Shown in pieces: positions 15,586-24,159 of a stretch of DNA of 30,224 nt. The stretch spans positions 1 to 30,224 of the forward strand of contig JACKCD010000066.1 of NCBI GenBank assembly GCA_020634215.1, written 5' to 3'. The DNA is from Ardenticatenaceae bacterium. GTDB lineage: Bacteria; Chloroflexota; Anaerolineae; Promineifilales; Promineifilaceae. Each line of letters opens with the position of its first letter. The stretch's first letter is position 1. The position numbers and the translations under genes are program-made. A model generated the notes under the pieces. That model was not told the origin of the DNA. It did not search any database and was given only the letters and a program-made list of their open reading frames with translations.

Positions 15586-16659
15586 CCGGTCGCCGGTTCT
15601 CGCTTGCGGGTGAAGAGAGAATGATGGAACCAAGAACGGCGGCACTAAACAGGATCATGGCGGCGATGAAGCCCCACAAATAGAAGGTGCTGAGCCGCGC
15701 GCTTCGTGGCTGGGGGTCGGTTTGATGGGGGGAACTGGGTGAACCAGTCTCCGCCCGATGATGATGGGGGTGGCGGCGTTGCCGGGGGCGGCGTTGTTTT
15801 GGGCAATGGCAACGGGCTGGTCAACTTGTTGGTCGGCGGTGGGTTGGTCGGCAGGGGAGGTAACGGCCGTTTCATCAGCCTCAATCATCCCTGTCACCTC
15901 TTCCGATAGCTCGGCTGCCTGGATGGGAAGTGCGCCAAATTCCTGGGCCACTAGTGTGGGAGCGATCACGATGAAGTTGCTGCCACTGTTGGCTCCGCCG
16001 TCGCTATTGCCCCCATTGGCCGGGGGGGCAGCGGTGGGCAGGGAGGGGACGATGAAGGGTTGATTGGTGGCGGTGGGCAAGGCTGGTTGGCTGGTGGCGG
16101 TGGGTTGTGGGGTGTTGGTGGGAACGGCCGTTGCATTGGTTGCCGTAGGACGTGGCGTATTGGTGGCAGCCGTGGTGTTGGTGGGTTGTGGCGTGGCGGT
16201 AGGCTGGCTATTGTTGCCGCTATTATTGCCGCCGCCCAGGGGGATGGGGGTGTTGGTGGGTGATAGCGACACGGTGAAGGTAAGTTCCCGCATGACGTGT
16301 TCTTCGGAACTGGTGGTGATTTCCAGCAGTTGGTAGACGTAGGTTTGGCCGGAAACGGCCGTTGTGTCGGTGTAGGTGTACTCTGCTCCCTGCGAAAAGT
16401 CACCGACGGCGGGGATGATGGGGCTGATGGCGGTGAAGTTACCCCCCTGGCCGCGCTTGAGAATAAACCCGGCTGTGTCCTGCTCCGATTGGGTGTCCCA
16501 GTCGGCGCGGACATGGATGGTGTTGTTGTAGGAAACGGCCGTTAGGGCGAAATCACCCAACGTCACCGCCATTGGCTCCTCGCCGCTGACTGGCTTAATA
16601 ACCGCTCCGCTCCAGACAACAACCAAAGCCAGAAAAATTACAAAAATTGTTTTCTGCAT
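15586..16659 (-). CDS. Secreted FN3-like protein with Pro/Thr linker and C-terminal membrane helix (3' end frameshifted)
   Basis: The open frame from ATG 16657-16659 has a signal peptide (FVIFLALVVVWSGAVIKPVS). A fibronectin-III-like domain follows (about residues 33-130: VRADWDTQSEQDTAGFILKR, YTYTDTTAVSGQTYVYQLLE), then about 110 residues of PTATxxPTNT linker. Near 15,760 the frame slips. In the shifted frame the protein ends in FYLWGFIAAMILFSAAVLGS, a membrane helix, then basic residues. The uncorrected frame would stop at 15655. The same FN3-like domain appears in the membrane protein at 20059-20523, so the two flank the C25 peptidase. It is probably a surface-exposed partner, stalk or substrate of the peptidase. 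The stop position near 15,586 is an estimate. Four AACGGCCGTT copies are present. Confidence 0.75.
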
Positions 16660-16670
16660 TGCTAACAGCT

Positions 16671-19600
16671 CTATCTCCGTGCGATGATTGGCAACATCAG
16701 CCGGTACTCAGCTTGAAATAGCTGCATGGCCGGGTCACCTTGCAACGTAAAACTATACAGTTCTGAATCAGCCAGGTCAAGGGCAGTATATCCCAGCTTG
16801 GCATAGAGAATGGCATCGCCGATGCGCGACAGGTGACCTTCGGTCAAGCCATCATAAAAACCAGTGTGTAAAACGGTGTGTTCATAAGAAAGCCCCAGCC
16901 CGGCAGATGACCACTGGGCAGCCACGCCACGCAAATTGTCCAGCCGCATCCACGTTTCGCTAAGTGAGTCCATGGCCGGCCAGGCAAAATGCCCATCCCA
17001 GCAGTCGGCTGAGAGAACAAAGGTGGGTTTGCCAAAGTTTTGCCAGAAGTTGAGGTGGTCGCTGGCGGTGGACAAGATGGCGGGGCTGGCCCAGGTGGTG
17101 GGGGAGCCGTGGCCGCGATAGTTGAAGATGGCGGCTCCGTCGTTGTTGAGGCTTTGCGCCAATAGGTCGCGGAAAGCATCGGTTTGTTCAGGGGTGGGCT
17201 GGTCGCCGCTAATGGCACCCTCGTCAAAACAAAGATGAGTTTGCTGATAGCGGTCGGGGACGTGGTTGCCAACCCCTTCGTTTTCTTGGCAGAAGAAGCC
17301 AGCACCAGGGTCGTCGTTGTCGGCCGCAAAGAGCATGTTTTGCTGCCAGTCTGCTTCGGCGGCAGCTTCCTGGTCAAAGCGGATGATTTTGTCCACGGCG
17401 GCGTTGGCATCGGCCAGGGTGTGGGTGCTGATGCGGCCAATTGCCATGTCAGCAACTACATCATCGCCGCTGAGGAGGACGAGCGAATGGTCGGAGATGA
17501 TTTGACCTTGCCAGCGATCTACAAAGGCAAATTCGGTGGCGATATAGTTTTCCTCGGTGGTGGACCAGGTGTTGCAGGTGCCGGGCGGGGTGGGGCAGGC
17601 GATGTGGAGCGGGTTCATAGTCCCGTCACCCAAGAGCAGGACGTAGCGGGGGGCAACGTTCCAGCTAGACAGGGTGTGGCGCAAATAGCTGCGGATGGCT
17701 TCGGGGGTGTGAAGCCCGTAGCCGTACTGGTTGATGATGTCTTGAATGGTGACAACATGGGTGCGGAGGCCACCGTAGGCGACATCAGCACGGTGGGCGG
17801 CGAGGCGGCGAGCAGCATCGGCGAAGTTGCTGTGGGTGATGACGAGCCAATCGGCAGCCAGACCGGGTGCGTCTAGGTTGCTGGGGCGGTAGCGGCTGAT
17901 GGGGGGGCTGGTGTGGATGTTGGCGGTGGTGGTGGCGAAATAACGGCCGTTTTCCCCCCCTACTAAATAAGTAAACGCCCCATTCTCGGCCACCACTTGC
18001 CCGGCACCCAGCGGGATTTGCGCCGGTTGGTACAGGTTACTGATGTTCCAAACGAGCGCATTGCCACTGTTGCCATCGCTAAACCCCTGCACGCGAAACG
18101 TTTTTTGGCCGCTGTCGTTGTTAAAGAGCAGTTCGTCGCTGCTGGCGCGAAGCTGGCGGGTGTATTCGACTTGAATTTCGTTGAGGTAGTAGCTGGCAAT
18201 GCTGCTGGTGGGCTGCGCCGAGGTGAAGGTTAGGTGAACATCGTTGCTGCCGTTGCGTAGGTCGGCAGCGGGGACGGTGTGGCTGATGTTGTGGTTGAGG
18301 GGGGCGATTTGGGTGGTGGTGTTGGCGGTGGCCTGGGTATTGACCGAGAGGGTGGTGTCGTAGCTGTAGCTGGGGATGCTGGGGTGTTTGCGCCCCATGA
18401 TTTCGGCGGTGACAATGGCATCGGGGGCACTGCTGGCGGGGTAAGGGAGTTCGATGGGGACGGTGGTCGTTGTGCCGGCCGCCGAATGCTCCATATATTG
18501 CCAAAAGAACATGTCGGGTTCGTTGGGGGATTGGTTCCAATCAAGCTGCCAGCCGGAGAAGTAGTAAACGTCGTCGCTGAAGGTGAGGTGGTCGCGGAAG
18601 CTGGTGGCGTTGCTGTAGCCGGGTTGGCTGGCGTGGTTGGGTTGGCTGGAAACGGCCGTTTCCGTTCCCCCCGCCCACAGCCAGAAAATGTTCGTGTCGG
18701 CATAAAGCTTTTCAAAACGGGTGCCGTTAAACGCCCAGCCGTAGAAGCGAACCGCTTCGCCTGGCTCAAACTGGTTGTCGTTGTCGCCCACGAACTGGGT
18801 GGCAACGGGCTGGCCGCGCTGGAGCATGACGATGGTGTGGGGGTTGACGCTGGCGACGTTCATGCCCGCTGCCTGAAGATCGGCGTAGCTGATGTCGTAA
18901 AGGCCGTCTTCGGTAATCTCAATTTTGAAGGTGTCTACGCCAATGGGGAGTTCGGTGGCGGGTGTTTGGGCGACGTTGGCGGGCAGTTGCCGCCAGGCTT
19001 GCAGGTGTTGGGGGTTGAAAACGGCCGTTTTCAGCACCTCCAGCGCCGGGTCAGCCATGGGGATCTGGGTGGGTACGATGCCGCCGTCAAAGGAGATAGC
19101 CACGCGCAGCGTTTGGCTTTGCTGCAGCCAGCCGCTGACCGGGTTGTAGCGCAGTGGGAATAGCTGGAGCCGTACCAGCCGCACGTCGCGGTACATCATC
19201 GGCTCGGAAACGGTGTAGAGGGTGTGGGGGTAGAGGGCGTTGCTTTGGTAGATGGCGGGGTCGGGGCTGCTGTCTAAGCCGCTTGTCAGAACGGTGCTGT
19301 CGAGCATGTCGCTGCTGCTAGGCAGCGCGGCAGAGTTGGCTAATTCGGGCACTGCCATTGGCGGCACAAAGCCAGCCTGGGTGTGGTTTAGATCGCTAGG
19401 GGTGACGGTGACGGTGGCGCTGGCCTGGGGGGGGAGGGCGATGAGGGTGGTGTAGTAGGGCAAGGCGGGTGCGCCAGCGTCGGTGATGGTTTGGTTGAGG
19501 CCGGGGATGGATAAACGGCCGTTTATCGCTTGCACCGGCGGCGTTGTGAGGGTGAAAATGAGTTCCTGGCTGGTGGTGCTGTGGGTGGTGGCTTGGGTGG

Positions 19601-19706
19601 TGGGAGAAACGGCCGTTTGCTCTCTAATGGCCTGACTGGCTTGTGTGGGTGTCAACAGAAAAGCAAAAGCGACAATTAAACAAAAGAAGTTAATTAAGTT
19701 CTTCAT
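16671..19706 (-). CDS. Large secreted C25-family (gingipain/PorU clan) cysteine peptidase
   Basis: A 1,011-residue exported protein. Residues 1-24 are a signal peptide (LINFFCLIVAFAFLLTPTQA). Residues 40-600 are beta-rich domains including FKIEITEDGLYDISYADLQA, a motif that precedes C25 domains. The peptidase domain spans about 610-960: RYVLLLGDGTMNP (687-699), SGDDVVADMAIGRIS (746-760), FNYRGHGSPTTW with catalytic His866, and FVLSADCWDGHF with catalytic Cys902. Both catalytic residues are present, so it should be active. The family includes gingipains and the PorU sortase that joins secreted proteins to surface polysaccharide. The C-terminus ends LQGDPAMQLFQAEYRLMLPI then IARR. Neighbours are a PqqD-like protein upstream and an FN3-like surface protein 11 bases downstream. 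Function as surface processing enzyme is inferred from family and context. Confidence 0.9.
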   Translation of the reverse strand: MKNLINFFCLIVAFAFLLTPTQASQAIREQTAVSPTTQATTHSTTSQELIFTLTTPPVQAINGRLSIPGLNQTITDAGAPALPYYTTLIALPPQASATVTVTPSDLNHTQAGFVPPMAVPELANSAALPSSSDMLDSTVLTSGLDSSPDPAIYQSNALYPHTLYTVSEPMMYRDVRLVRLQLFPLRYNPVSGWLQQSQTLRVAISFDGGIVPTQIPMADPALEVLKTAVFNPQHLQAWRQLPANVAQTPATELPIGVDTFKIEITEDGLYDISYADLQAAGMNVASVNPHTIVMLQRGQPVATQFVGDNDNQFEPGEAVRFYGWAFNGTRFEKLYADTNIFWLWAGGTETAVSSQPNHASQPGYSNATSFRDHLTFSDDVYYFSGWQLDWNQSPNEPDMFFWQYMEHSAAGTTTTVPIELPYPASSAPDAIVTAEIMGRKHPSIPSYSYDTTLSVNTQATANTTTQIAPLNHNISHTVPAADLRNGSNDVHLTFTSAQPTSSIASYYLNEIQVEYTRQLRASSDELLFNNDSGQKTFRVQGFSDGNSGNALVWNISNLYQPAQIPLGAGQVVAENGAFTYLVGGENGRYFATTTANIHTSPPISRYRPSNLDAPGLAADWLVITHSNFADAARRLAAHRADVAYGGLRTHVVTIQDIINQYGYGLHTPEAIRSYLRHTLSSWNVAPRYVLLLGDGTMNPLHIACPTPPGTCNTWSTTEENYIATEFAFVDRWQGQIISDHSLVLLSGDDVVADMAIGRISTHTLADANAAVDKIIRFDQEAAAEADWQQNMLFAADNDDPGAGFFCQENEGVGNHVPDRYQQTHLCFDEGAISGDQPTPEQTDAFRDLLAQSLNNDGAAIFNYRGHGSPTTWASPAILSTASDHLNFWQNFGKPTFVLSADCWDGHFAWPAMDSLSETWMRLDNLRGVAAQWSSAGLGLSYEHTVLHTGFYDGLTEGHLSRIGDAILYAKLGYTALDLADSELYSFTLQGDPAMQLFQAEYRLMLPIIARR

Positions 19707-19786
19707 ATACCTGTTTTCCTGTACAAAACCATGTTGCGCGGCACTTCACTGGCACAGCCGCCAAACAGTCAGGGCGAAATTTAGCC

Positions 19787-20062
19787 TCAATTGTATTTTA
19801 AAATACCTCTGACTAGGAGATCATTAATGAACTTATCTAAATCTTGTTCTGCTTGAAGCACAGAAACTTCATAGGTTTCAACGAGATGCACCACAATCTC
19901 AGCGCGAGGGACTTGTTCTGCCAAAAGCTGCCAAATAAAGGTGCCAACTTCATTCAGCACCCGCACCTTGCCGTCACGCGGGGAAACAACCACGGCGTTG
20001 CCGTCCATCTCGCGCCAGATGAGTTCTGATAAAAGCTCAATTTTGGGTGATTGGTTTGTCAC
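19787..20062 (-). CDS. PqqD-family protein
   Basis: A 91-residue protein matching the PqqD fold: winged-helix-like LLSELIWREMDGNAVVVSPR, then DGKVRVLNEVGTFIWQLLAE and VVHLVETYEVSVLQAEQDLD plus KFINDLLVRGIL. PqqD domains bind precursor peptides and present them to modifying enzymes, classically a radical SAM enzyme. No radical SAM gene or precursor peptide is visible nearby, so this is a stand-alone member, as often seen in polysaccharide clusters. Its start overlaps the stop of the upstream FN3-like gene by four bases (ATGA), showing tight coupling. It lies between that gene and the C25 peptidase. A peptide-binding adaptor role for the surface system is a guess. Confidence 0.85.
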   Translation of the reverse strand: MTNQSPKIELLSELIWREMDGNAVVVSPRDGKVRVLNEVGTFIWQLLAEQVPRAEIVVHLVETYEVSVLQAEQDLDKFINDLLVRGILKYN

Positions 20063-20523
20063 GTTTTACTTTCCCGAAAGCCAGTAATTAATAAGGCCAG
20101 CCCTACTAGCAGGCTGATGGCGGTTAGCACCACCGCCCACCAGGTTACGCGGGGCACGGCGTAGGTAAACATATCTTCTTCATACCGATTGCTGCTGGCA
20201 TCTAATTCAATCTCTTCAAGCAGATAATAATAGGTTTCGCCCGCTTTTACCTGGCTGTCTACATAGGTGTAGCTGGCCCCAGAGATGGTAGTGCCCTGGC
20301 TGGGAATGAGTTGGTCGCGGTTAACCTGCTCAAATTCACCGTCTGGTGAGGTGCTGCGGTAGAGGTTAAAACCGGCCGTTTGCAGTTCTGTTGCCGTTTC
20401 CCAGGTAATTCTGACCTTAGGGGGTGCTACAAGTTGGTAAATGAGGAGTGCTACGGCCAGAACCAGCCACAGGCTGCCAATGAGCAGCAGCCATTTTGTC
20501 GAAGAAGGGTTGTGCGTTTCCAA
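20059..20523 (-). CDS. Membrane-anchored FN3-like protein
   Basis: A 154-residue protein with a membrane helix at each end: LLLIGSLWLVLAVALLIYQL (about 12-32) and WWAVVLTAISLLVGLALLIT (about 128-148). Between them is one fibronectin-III-like domain: VRITWETATELQTAGFNLYR, GEFEQVN, SGASYTYVDSQVKAGETYYY. The same domain pattern is found in the protein at 15586-16659. With both ends in the membrane the domain would face the outside. It lies between the tyrosine kinase and PqqD genes in the surface cluster. No catalytic motif is seen; a scaffold or receptor role for the polysaccharide or the C25 peptidase is inferred only from context. Confidence 0.8.
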   Translation of the reverse strand: METHNPSSTKWLLLIGSLWLVLAVALLIYQLVAPPKVRITWETATELQTAGFNLYRSTSPDGEFEQVNRDQLIPSQGTTISGASYTYVDSQVKAGETYYYLLEEIELDASSNRYEEDMFTYAVPRVTWWAVVLTAISLLVGLALLITGFRESKT

Positions 20524-20568
20524 AGAGATCTGCCTTTGCTGCTCTGTTACCTTATAGATGTGGACGGG

Positions 20569-22209
20569 CTACCTTTTGCCCAATAGCCATTTAGGTAAGC
20601 GGACAATTGGCTGGTTTTTGTTCGAACGCGGCTTCTGATTGTATTCGTAAGCCCCATAATAATGGTAGTAATAATATTGCCCATACCCTCCTTGCCCCAG
20701 CTTCAGCCGATTGATGACGGCACCAAAGATTGTTGCCCCCGATTTGTGCAACCGTTCTGCCGCCTGGTAAAACGTTTCGCGCTTGGTCTCACCCATGTTA
20801 GCGACCAGCAAGCAGCCATTAACCTGGGGTGCCAAAATGGCAGCATCGGCGACGGTAAGCGTAGGGGGTGTGTCAAAAATAAGGATGTCGGCCTCATTTT
20901 GCAAATTTTCTATAAGCTGCGCCATGCGGTGAGAGTTGAGCAGTTCGGCTGGGTTGGGGGGGATGGGGCCGCTGGTGAGAAGGGTTAGGCCGTTGATGCT
21001 GGTTGACTGTAGATGGAAGCCTAGCGGTGATTCGCTGTCGAGAATGGCGGTGGTGAGGCCGCGATTGTTGCTGAGGCTAAAAAGCTTGTGTTGGGTGGGG
21101 CGGCGCAGGTCGGCATCTATAATAAGTACCTTTTTGCCCATTTGTGCCATTACCACGCCAAGGTTAGCGGTAGTAGTTGATTTGCCTTCGCCAGGGGAGG
21201 AACTGGTGATGAGAACGCTTTTGAGCGGGCCATCAACGGCTGAAAAATTCAAGTTTGTTCGCAGCACGCGAAACGCCTCCGAGATGGGGTCGCGGGGACG
21301 GGCTTGAGCGACAAGCCGTTCGCTTGGTTCAGCACCTTTGATGTTGGCAATCGCGCCAAGCGTAGAGAGGCTGGTGTCTTCCAGAATGTCGTCAGGCGTT
21401 TTGATGGTGTCGTCAAGGTAGTCTATGAAGAAAATAATGCCGAGTGCTAACATCCCCCCGGCGATGAGAGCCAGCATGGTGTTGGTGAGGGTGCGCGGGC
21501 GAATGGGGCGGGTGGGGGCAATGGCTTGCTCAATCTGGACGACGTTGCTACTTTCGCGGGCTTGGTCAAGCTGGAGCTGGTTGAGGTTATTAAAGGCATC
21601 GGTGTAGCGGATGCGGGCTTCGTTGCGTTCGGTTTCCAGGCGAGAGAGGGCGGCTTGCTCAACGGCCGTTTCTGCTCCCTCCAACTCCTTAATCTGAACC
21701 TCCAGCGTCTCAAGCTCATCCCCCAACTCTTTAATTCGCGTTTCCCAATTTTGAATCGGTTCAGCGTAGCGCAAACTTTCCCGCGCCTGGTTTTCGGCAA
21801 TAAACACATCGCCTAGCGTGTTAGCAATCGCAGCGGCGCGTTCTGGATCAGTGTCTTGCACGCTGACGTTGATGATTTGTGTGTCCTGTGGAGCCGAGAC
21901 CGCAATCATGCCGGCCAGCACGCCGCTGTTAAACGGCAGGTCAAGCACTTCTACTGTTTTTTCCAGAATAGGGCGAGTGGTCATCAACTCGACATAAGTC
22001 AGTGCCAGTCGCTGCTCCATCAACACCTGGGAGTATTCGTTGCCAGAATTGGTGCCGGGGGCTTCGTCAATAAGCAGCCGAGAGGACGCGCTGTAGACCG
22101 GGGTAGTTTGGCGATTAACAAAAAAGGCGGTTGCCCCAGCCAGCAGGGCACCCAGAATGATCAGCCAGGCCCAATGCCAAATGAGAGCGATGTATTGTTT
22201 GATTTCCAT
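20569..22209 (-). CDS. Polysaccharide co-polymerase/tyrosine autokinase (Wzc/CapAB type)
   Basis: A 546-residue inner-membrane protein controlling polymer length and export. The N-terminus is a Wzz domain with helix 1 (LIWHWAWLIILGALLAGATA), a periplasmic coiled-coil part (about 150-235, RIKELGDELETLEVQIKELE), and helix 2 (LTNTMLALIAGGMLALGIIF). The C-terminal BY-kinase domain has Walker A SSSPGEGKSTTTANLG, Walker A' KKVLIIDADLRRPTQHKLF, and Walker B ILIFDTPPTL. It ends with a tyrosine cluster (GQYYYYHYYGAYEYNQK), the expected autophosphorylation tail. The start is ATG 22207-22209, giving MEIKQYIALIWHWAW; a longer frame to 22359 overlaps the upstream gene and is not typical. It is the second gene of the cluster and strongly supports an exopolysaccharide function for the neighbours. 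Confidence 0.93.
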   Translation of the reverse strand: MEIKQYIALIWHWAWLIILGALLAGATAFFVNRQTTPVYSASSRLLIDEAPGTNSGNEYSQVLMEQRLALTYVELMTTRPILEKTVEVLDLPFNSGVLAGMIAVSAPQDTQIINVSVQDTDPERAAAIANTLGDVFIAENQARESLRYAEPIQNWETRIKELGDELETLEVQIKELEGAETAVEQAALSRLETERNEARIRYTDAFNNLNQLQLDQARESSNVVQIEQAIAPTRPIRPRTLTNTMLALIAGGMLALGIIFFIDYLDDTIKTPDDILEDTSLSTLGAIANIKGAEPSERLVAQARPRDPISEAFRVLRTNLNFSAVDGPLKSVLITSSSPGEGKSTTTANLGVVMAQMGKKVLIIDADLRRPTQHKLFSLSNNRGLTTAILDSESPLGFHLQSTSINGLTLLTSGPIPPNPAELLNSHRMAQLIENLQNEADILIFDTPPTLTVADAAILAPQVNGCLLVANMGETKRETFYQAAERLHKSGATIFGAVINRLKLGQGGYGQYYYYHYYGAYEYNQKPRSNKNQPIVRLPKWLLGKR

Positions 22210-22231
22210 ATTACACAAGTGCCTATTGCTA

Positions 22232-22522
22232 TTATAACGGCCGTTTTTGCCGCCACAACTGCACCGAACTAACAACACTCCACAGCGTAAACAACAACCA
22301 TATCCCGCTTTCCCACCAGGTGGTACTGGTGCCAACCAGCCCAATGCCCACCAAAACAAAGCTGAGCCAAAAAAGCTGTTGAAAAGGTTGGGTGTTTAAC
22401 TGCTCCTTAAGAGACAGTTGTGTTGTTTGGGCAACCCAATAATGGTAGCTAAAAGCTGCCAGCAGAAGGGCTAGCCCAACGATCCAGAAGCTATTGAAGA
22501 AGAGAGATTGCCAATTGATCAC
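22232..22522 (-). CDS. Small three-helix membrane protein
   Basis: A 96-residue protein with hydrophobic segments at about residues 10-26, 48-63 and 70-88 (SFWIVGLALLLAAFSYHYWV; LFWLSFVLVGIGLVGTSTTW; IWLLFTLWSVVSSVQLW). It starts with GTG (22520-22522). Its stop (TAA) directly abuts an AACGGCCGTT copy, which here encodes Arg-Pro-Leu at the end of the protein. It is the first gene of the minus-strand surface cluster, 22 bases before the tyrosine kinase. I do not recognise a family. The start is uncertain because the ribosome binding site is weak. Confidence 0.65.
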   Translation of the reverse strand: MINWQSLFFNSFWIVGLALLLAAFSYHYWVAQTTQLSLKEQLNTQPFQQLFWLSFVLVGIGLVGTSTTWWESGIWLLFTLWSVVSSVQLWRQKRPL

Positions 22523-22674
22523 GTTTTTGTGTCTGCCATCATGTGCTAGAATGAACGGCCGTTAGACGGAAAATGCCGCTAGTATAGGGGCTATCGGTTA
22601 CAATACTGGTTACAAAGGCATGAAAAAACAGCAAACCCGACAGCAACATTCCGTTTTCTACCGTTTATTCCCAA

Positions 22675-22690
22675 AGGTTTGAACAAACCT
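22675..22690. promoter_or_regulatory. Dyad AGGTTTG-AA-CAAACCT upstream of radA
   Basis: A perfect 7-base inverted repeat with a two-base centre lies about 60 bases before the radA ATG, in the divergent region between radA and the surface cluster. The shape suits a dimeric repressor operator. It does not match the SOS boxes I know. Confidence 0.35.
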
Positions 22691-22749
22691 ATGGCCTGAT
22701 TTTAGCTGAAATGCAGATGACTGTCAGCTAATTGCAGAGAGGTGTCTTG

Positions 22750-24117
22750 ATGGCAAAACAAAAAGTGCAATATGTCTGCCAATCGTGTGGCCGCACCACT
22801 CCATCCTACATGGGGCGTTGCCCGCGCTGTGGCGAGTTTGATACGATGGTGGAGGAGGTGGTGGTGCCGGAAACGGCCGTTTCCACCCCCAAACGCCTCT
22901 CCGCCACCAGCAGCAAACCCCAACGCCTGCCCGACATCACCGCCGACGGTGTAGAGCGGCTGCCGCTGCCCCTGGCGGAATTCGCCCGCGTGCTGGGTGG
23001 CGGTCTCGTTCCCGGATCCATCGTCCTTGTTGGCGGTGATCCCGGCATTGGCAAATCCACCCTTCTTCTCGAAATCGCCGCCATCGTTGCCAACCAGCAC
23101 GGCAACACCCTCTATGTCTCTGGCGAAGAATCCACCCGCCAAATCAAAATGCGTGCCGACCGGCTTGGCCTACAGGCTAACGACCTCTTTTTGCTTACCG
23201 AAACCAACCTGGCTCACATTCTTCACCACGTCGAGGACAACAAGCCCGTCATGCTCATCGTAGACAGTATTCAGACAACCTACAACGAGGAGCTAAAATC
23301 ATCGGCCGGCAGCGTTAGTCAGGTGCGCGAATGCGCCAGCCGCTTTCAGGAACTCGCCAAAACGTCCGGCGTCACCGTCTTTCTGGTCGGCCACGTCACC
23401 AAAGAAGGGGCGATTGCCGGCCCCCGCGTGCTAGAACACATCGTAGATACCGTGTTGTATCTGGAAGGCGACCCCTTCCACCGCTACCGCCTGCTCCGCA
23501 GCGTCAAAAACCGCTTTGGCGCAACCAGCGAAGTGGGCGTGTTTGAAATGGCTGAAAAAGGGATGGTCGAAGTGCCGAATCCCTCTGAAGCCTTCCTGGC
23601 CGAACGACAGGCCAATGCTCCTGGCTCCACCATTGCTGTCACGCTGGAAGGCACCCGGCCGCTGCTGGTGGAAATTCAGGCATTGGCAAGTGCTACAACC
23701 TTTGCCAACCCCCGCCGCACCGCCAATGGTATTGATTACAACCGACTGCTGCTGCTCTCGGCGGTGCTGGTGCGCCGCGTCCGCCAGCCCATTCACGACA
23801 AAGACCTTTTTGTCAACGTTATTGGCGGGTTGCAAATCAAGGAGCCGGCCGCCGATTTGGCCGTGGCGGTGGCGATTGCCAGCAGTGTCAAGGACAAACC
23901 TGTCCACGCCGACATGGCTTTTGTGGGCGAAGTGGGGTTGAGCGGCGAACTGCGGGCGGTGGGGCAGCTTGAAGATCGGCTAAAGGAGGCAGCCAAGCTA
24001 GGCTTCAAACGCTGCGTGGTGCCGCGCATTCGCCGCCGCTCTGGCGAATTTCCCGCCGGGCTGCAAGTGATAGATTGCCGGACGCTGCATGAGGCGATTG
24101 AGGTGGCGTTGGTTTAG
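22750..24117 (+). CDS. radA: DNA repair protein RadA (Sms)
   Basis: A 455-residue RadA, a DnaB-like branch-migration helicase acting in recombinational repair. The N-terminus has the four-Cys zinc finger (YVCQSCGRTTPSYMGRCPRC). The RecA-like core has Walker A GGDPGIGKSTLL, Walker B VMLIVDSIQT, and the RadA-specific KNRFG motif in RSVKNRFGATSEVGVFEM. The C-terminal third is the Lon-protease-like domain (LLLSAVLVRRVRQPIHDKDL; FVGEVGLSGELRAVGQLEDR). The ATG at 22750 has GAGAGG nine bases upstream; a TTG at 22732 in the same frame is less likely. Length is normal for the family. One AACGGCCGTT copy lies in the variable linker after the zinc finger (ETAVS). Confidence 0.96.
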   Translation: MAKQKVQYVCQSCGRTTPSYMGRCPRCGEFDTMVEEVVVPETAVSTPKRLSATSSKPQRLPDITADGVERLPLPLAEFARVLGGGLVPGSIVLVGGDPGIGKSTLLLEIAAIVANQHGNTLYVSGEESTRQIKMRADRLGLQANDLFLLTETNLAHILHHVEDNKPVMLIVDSIQTTYNEELKSSAGSVSQVRECASRFQELAKTSGVTVFLVGHVTKEGAIAGPRVLEHIVDTVLYLEGDPFHRYRLLRSVKNRFGATSEVGVFEMAEKGMVEVPNPSEAFLAERQANAPGSTIAVTLEGTRPLLVEIQALASATTFANPRRTANGIDYNRLLLLSAVLVRRVRQPIHDKDLFVNVIGGLQIKEPAADLAVAVAIASSVKDKPVHADMAFVGEVGLSGELRAVGQLEDRLKEAAKLGFKRCVVPRIRRRSGEFPAGLQVIDCRTLHEAIEVALV

Positions 24118-24159
24118 GCATCCTCTTGGCTACATTTAGTAAGCAGGGACGTAAGTTTG

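Noticed and set aside
19787..20062. PqqD-like gene as part of a PQQ or RiPP pathway
   Set aside because: No radical SAM maturase, precursor peptide or other pqq gene is present; neighbours belong to surface polysaccharide and peptidase functions.
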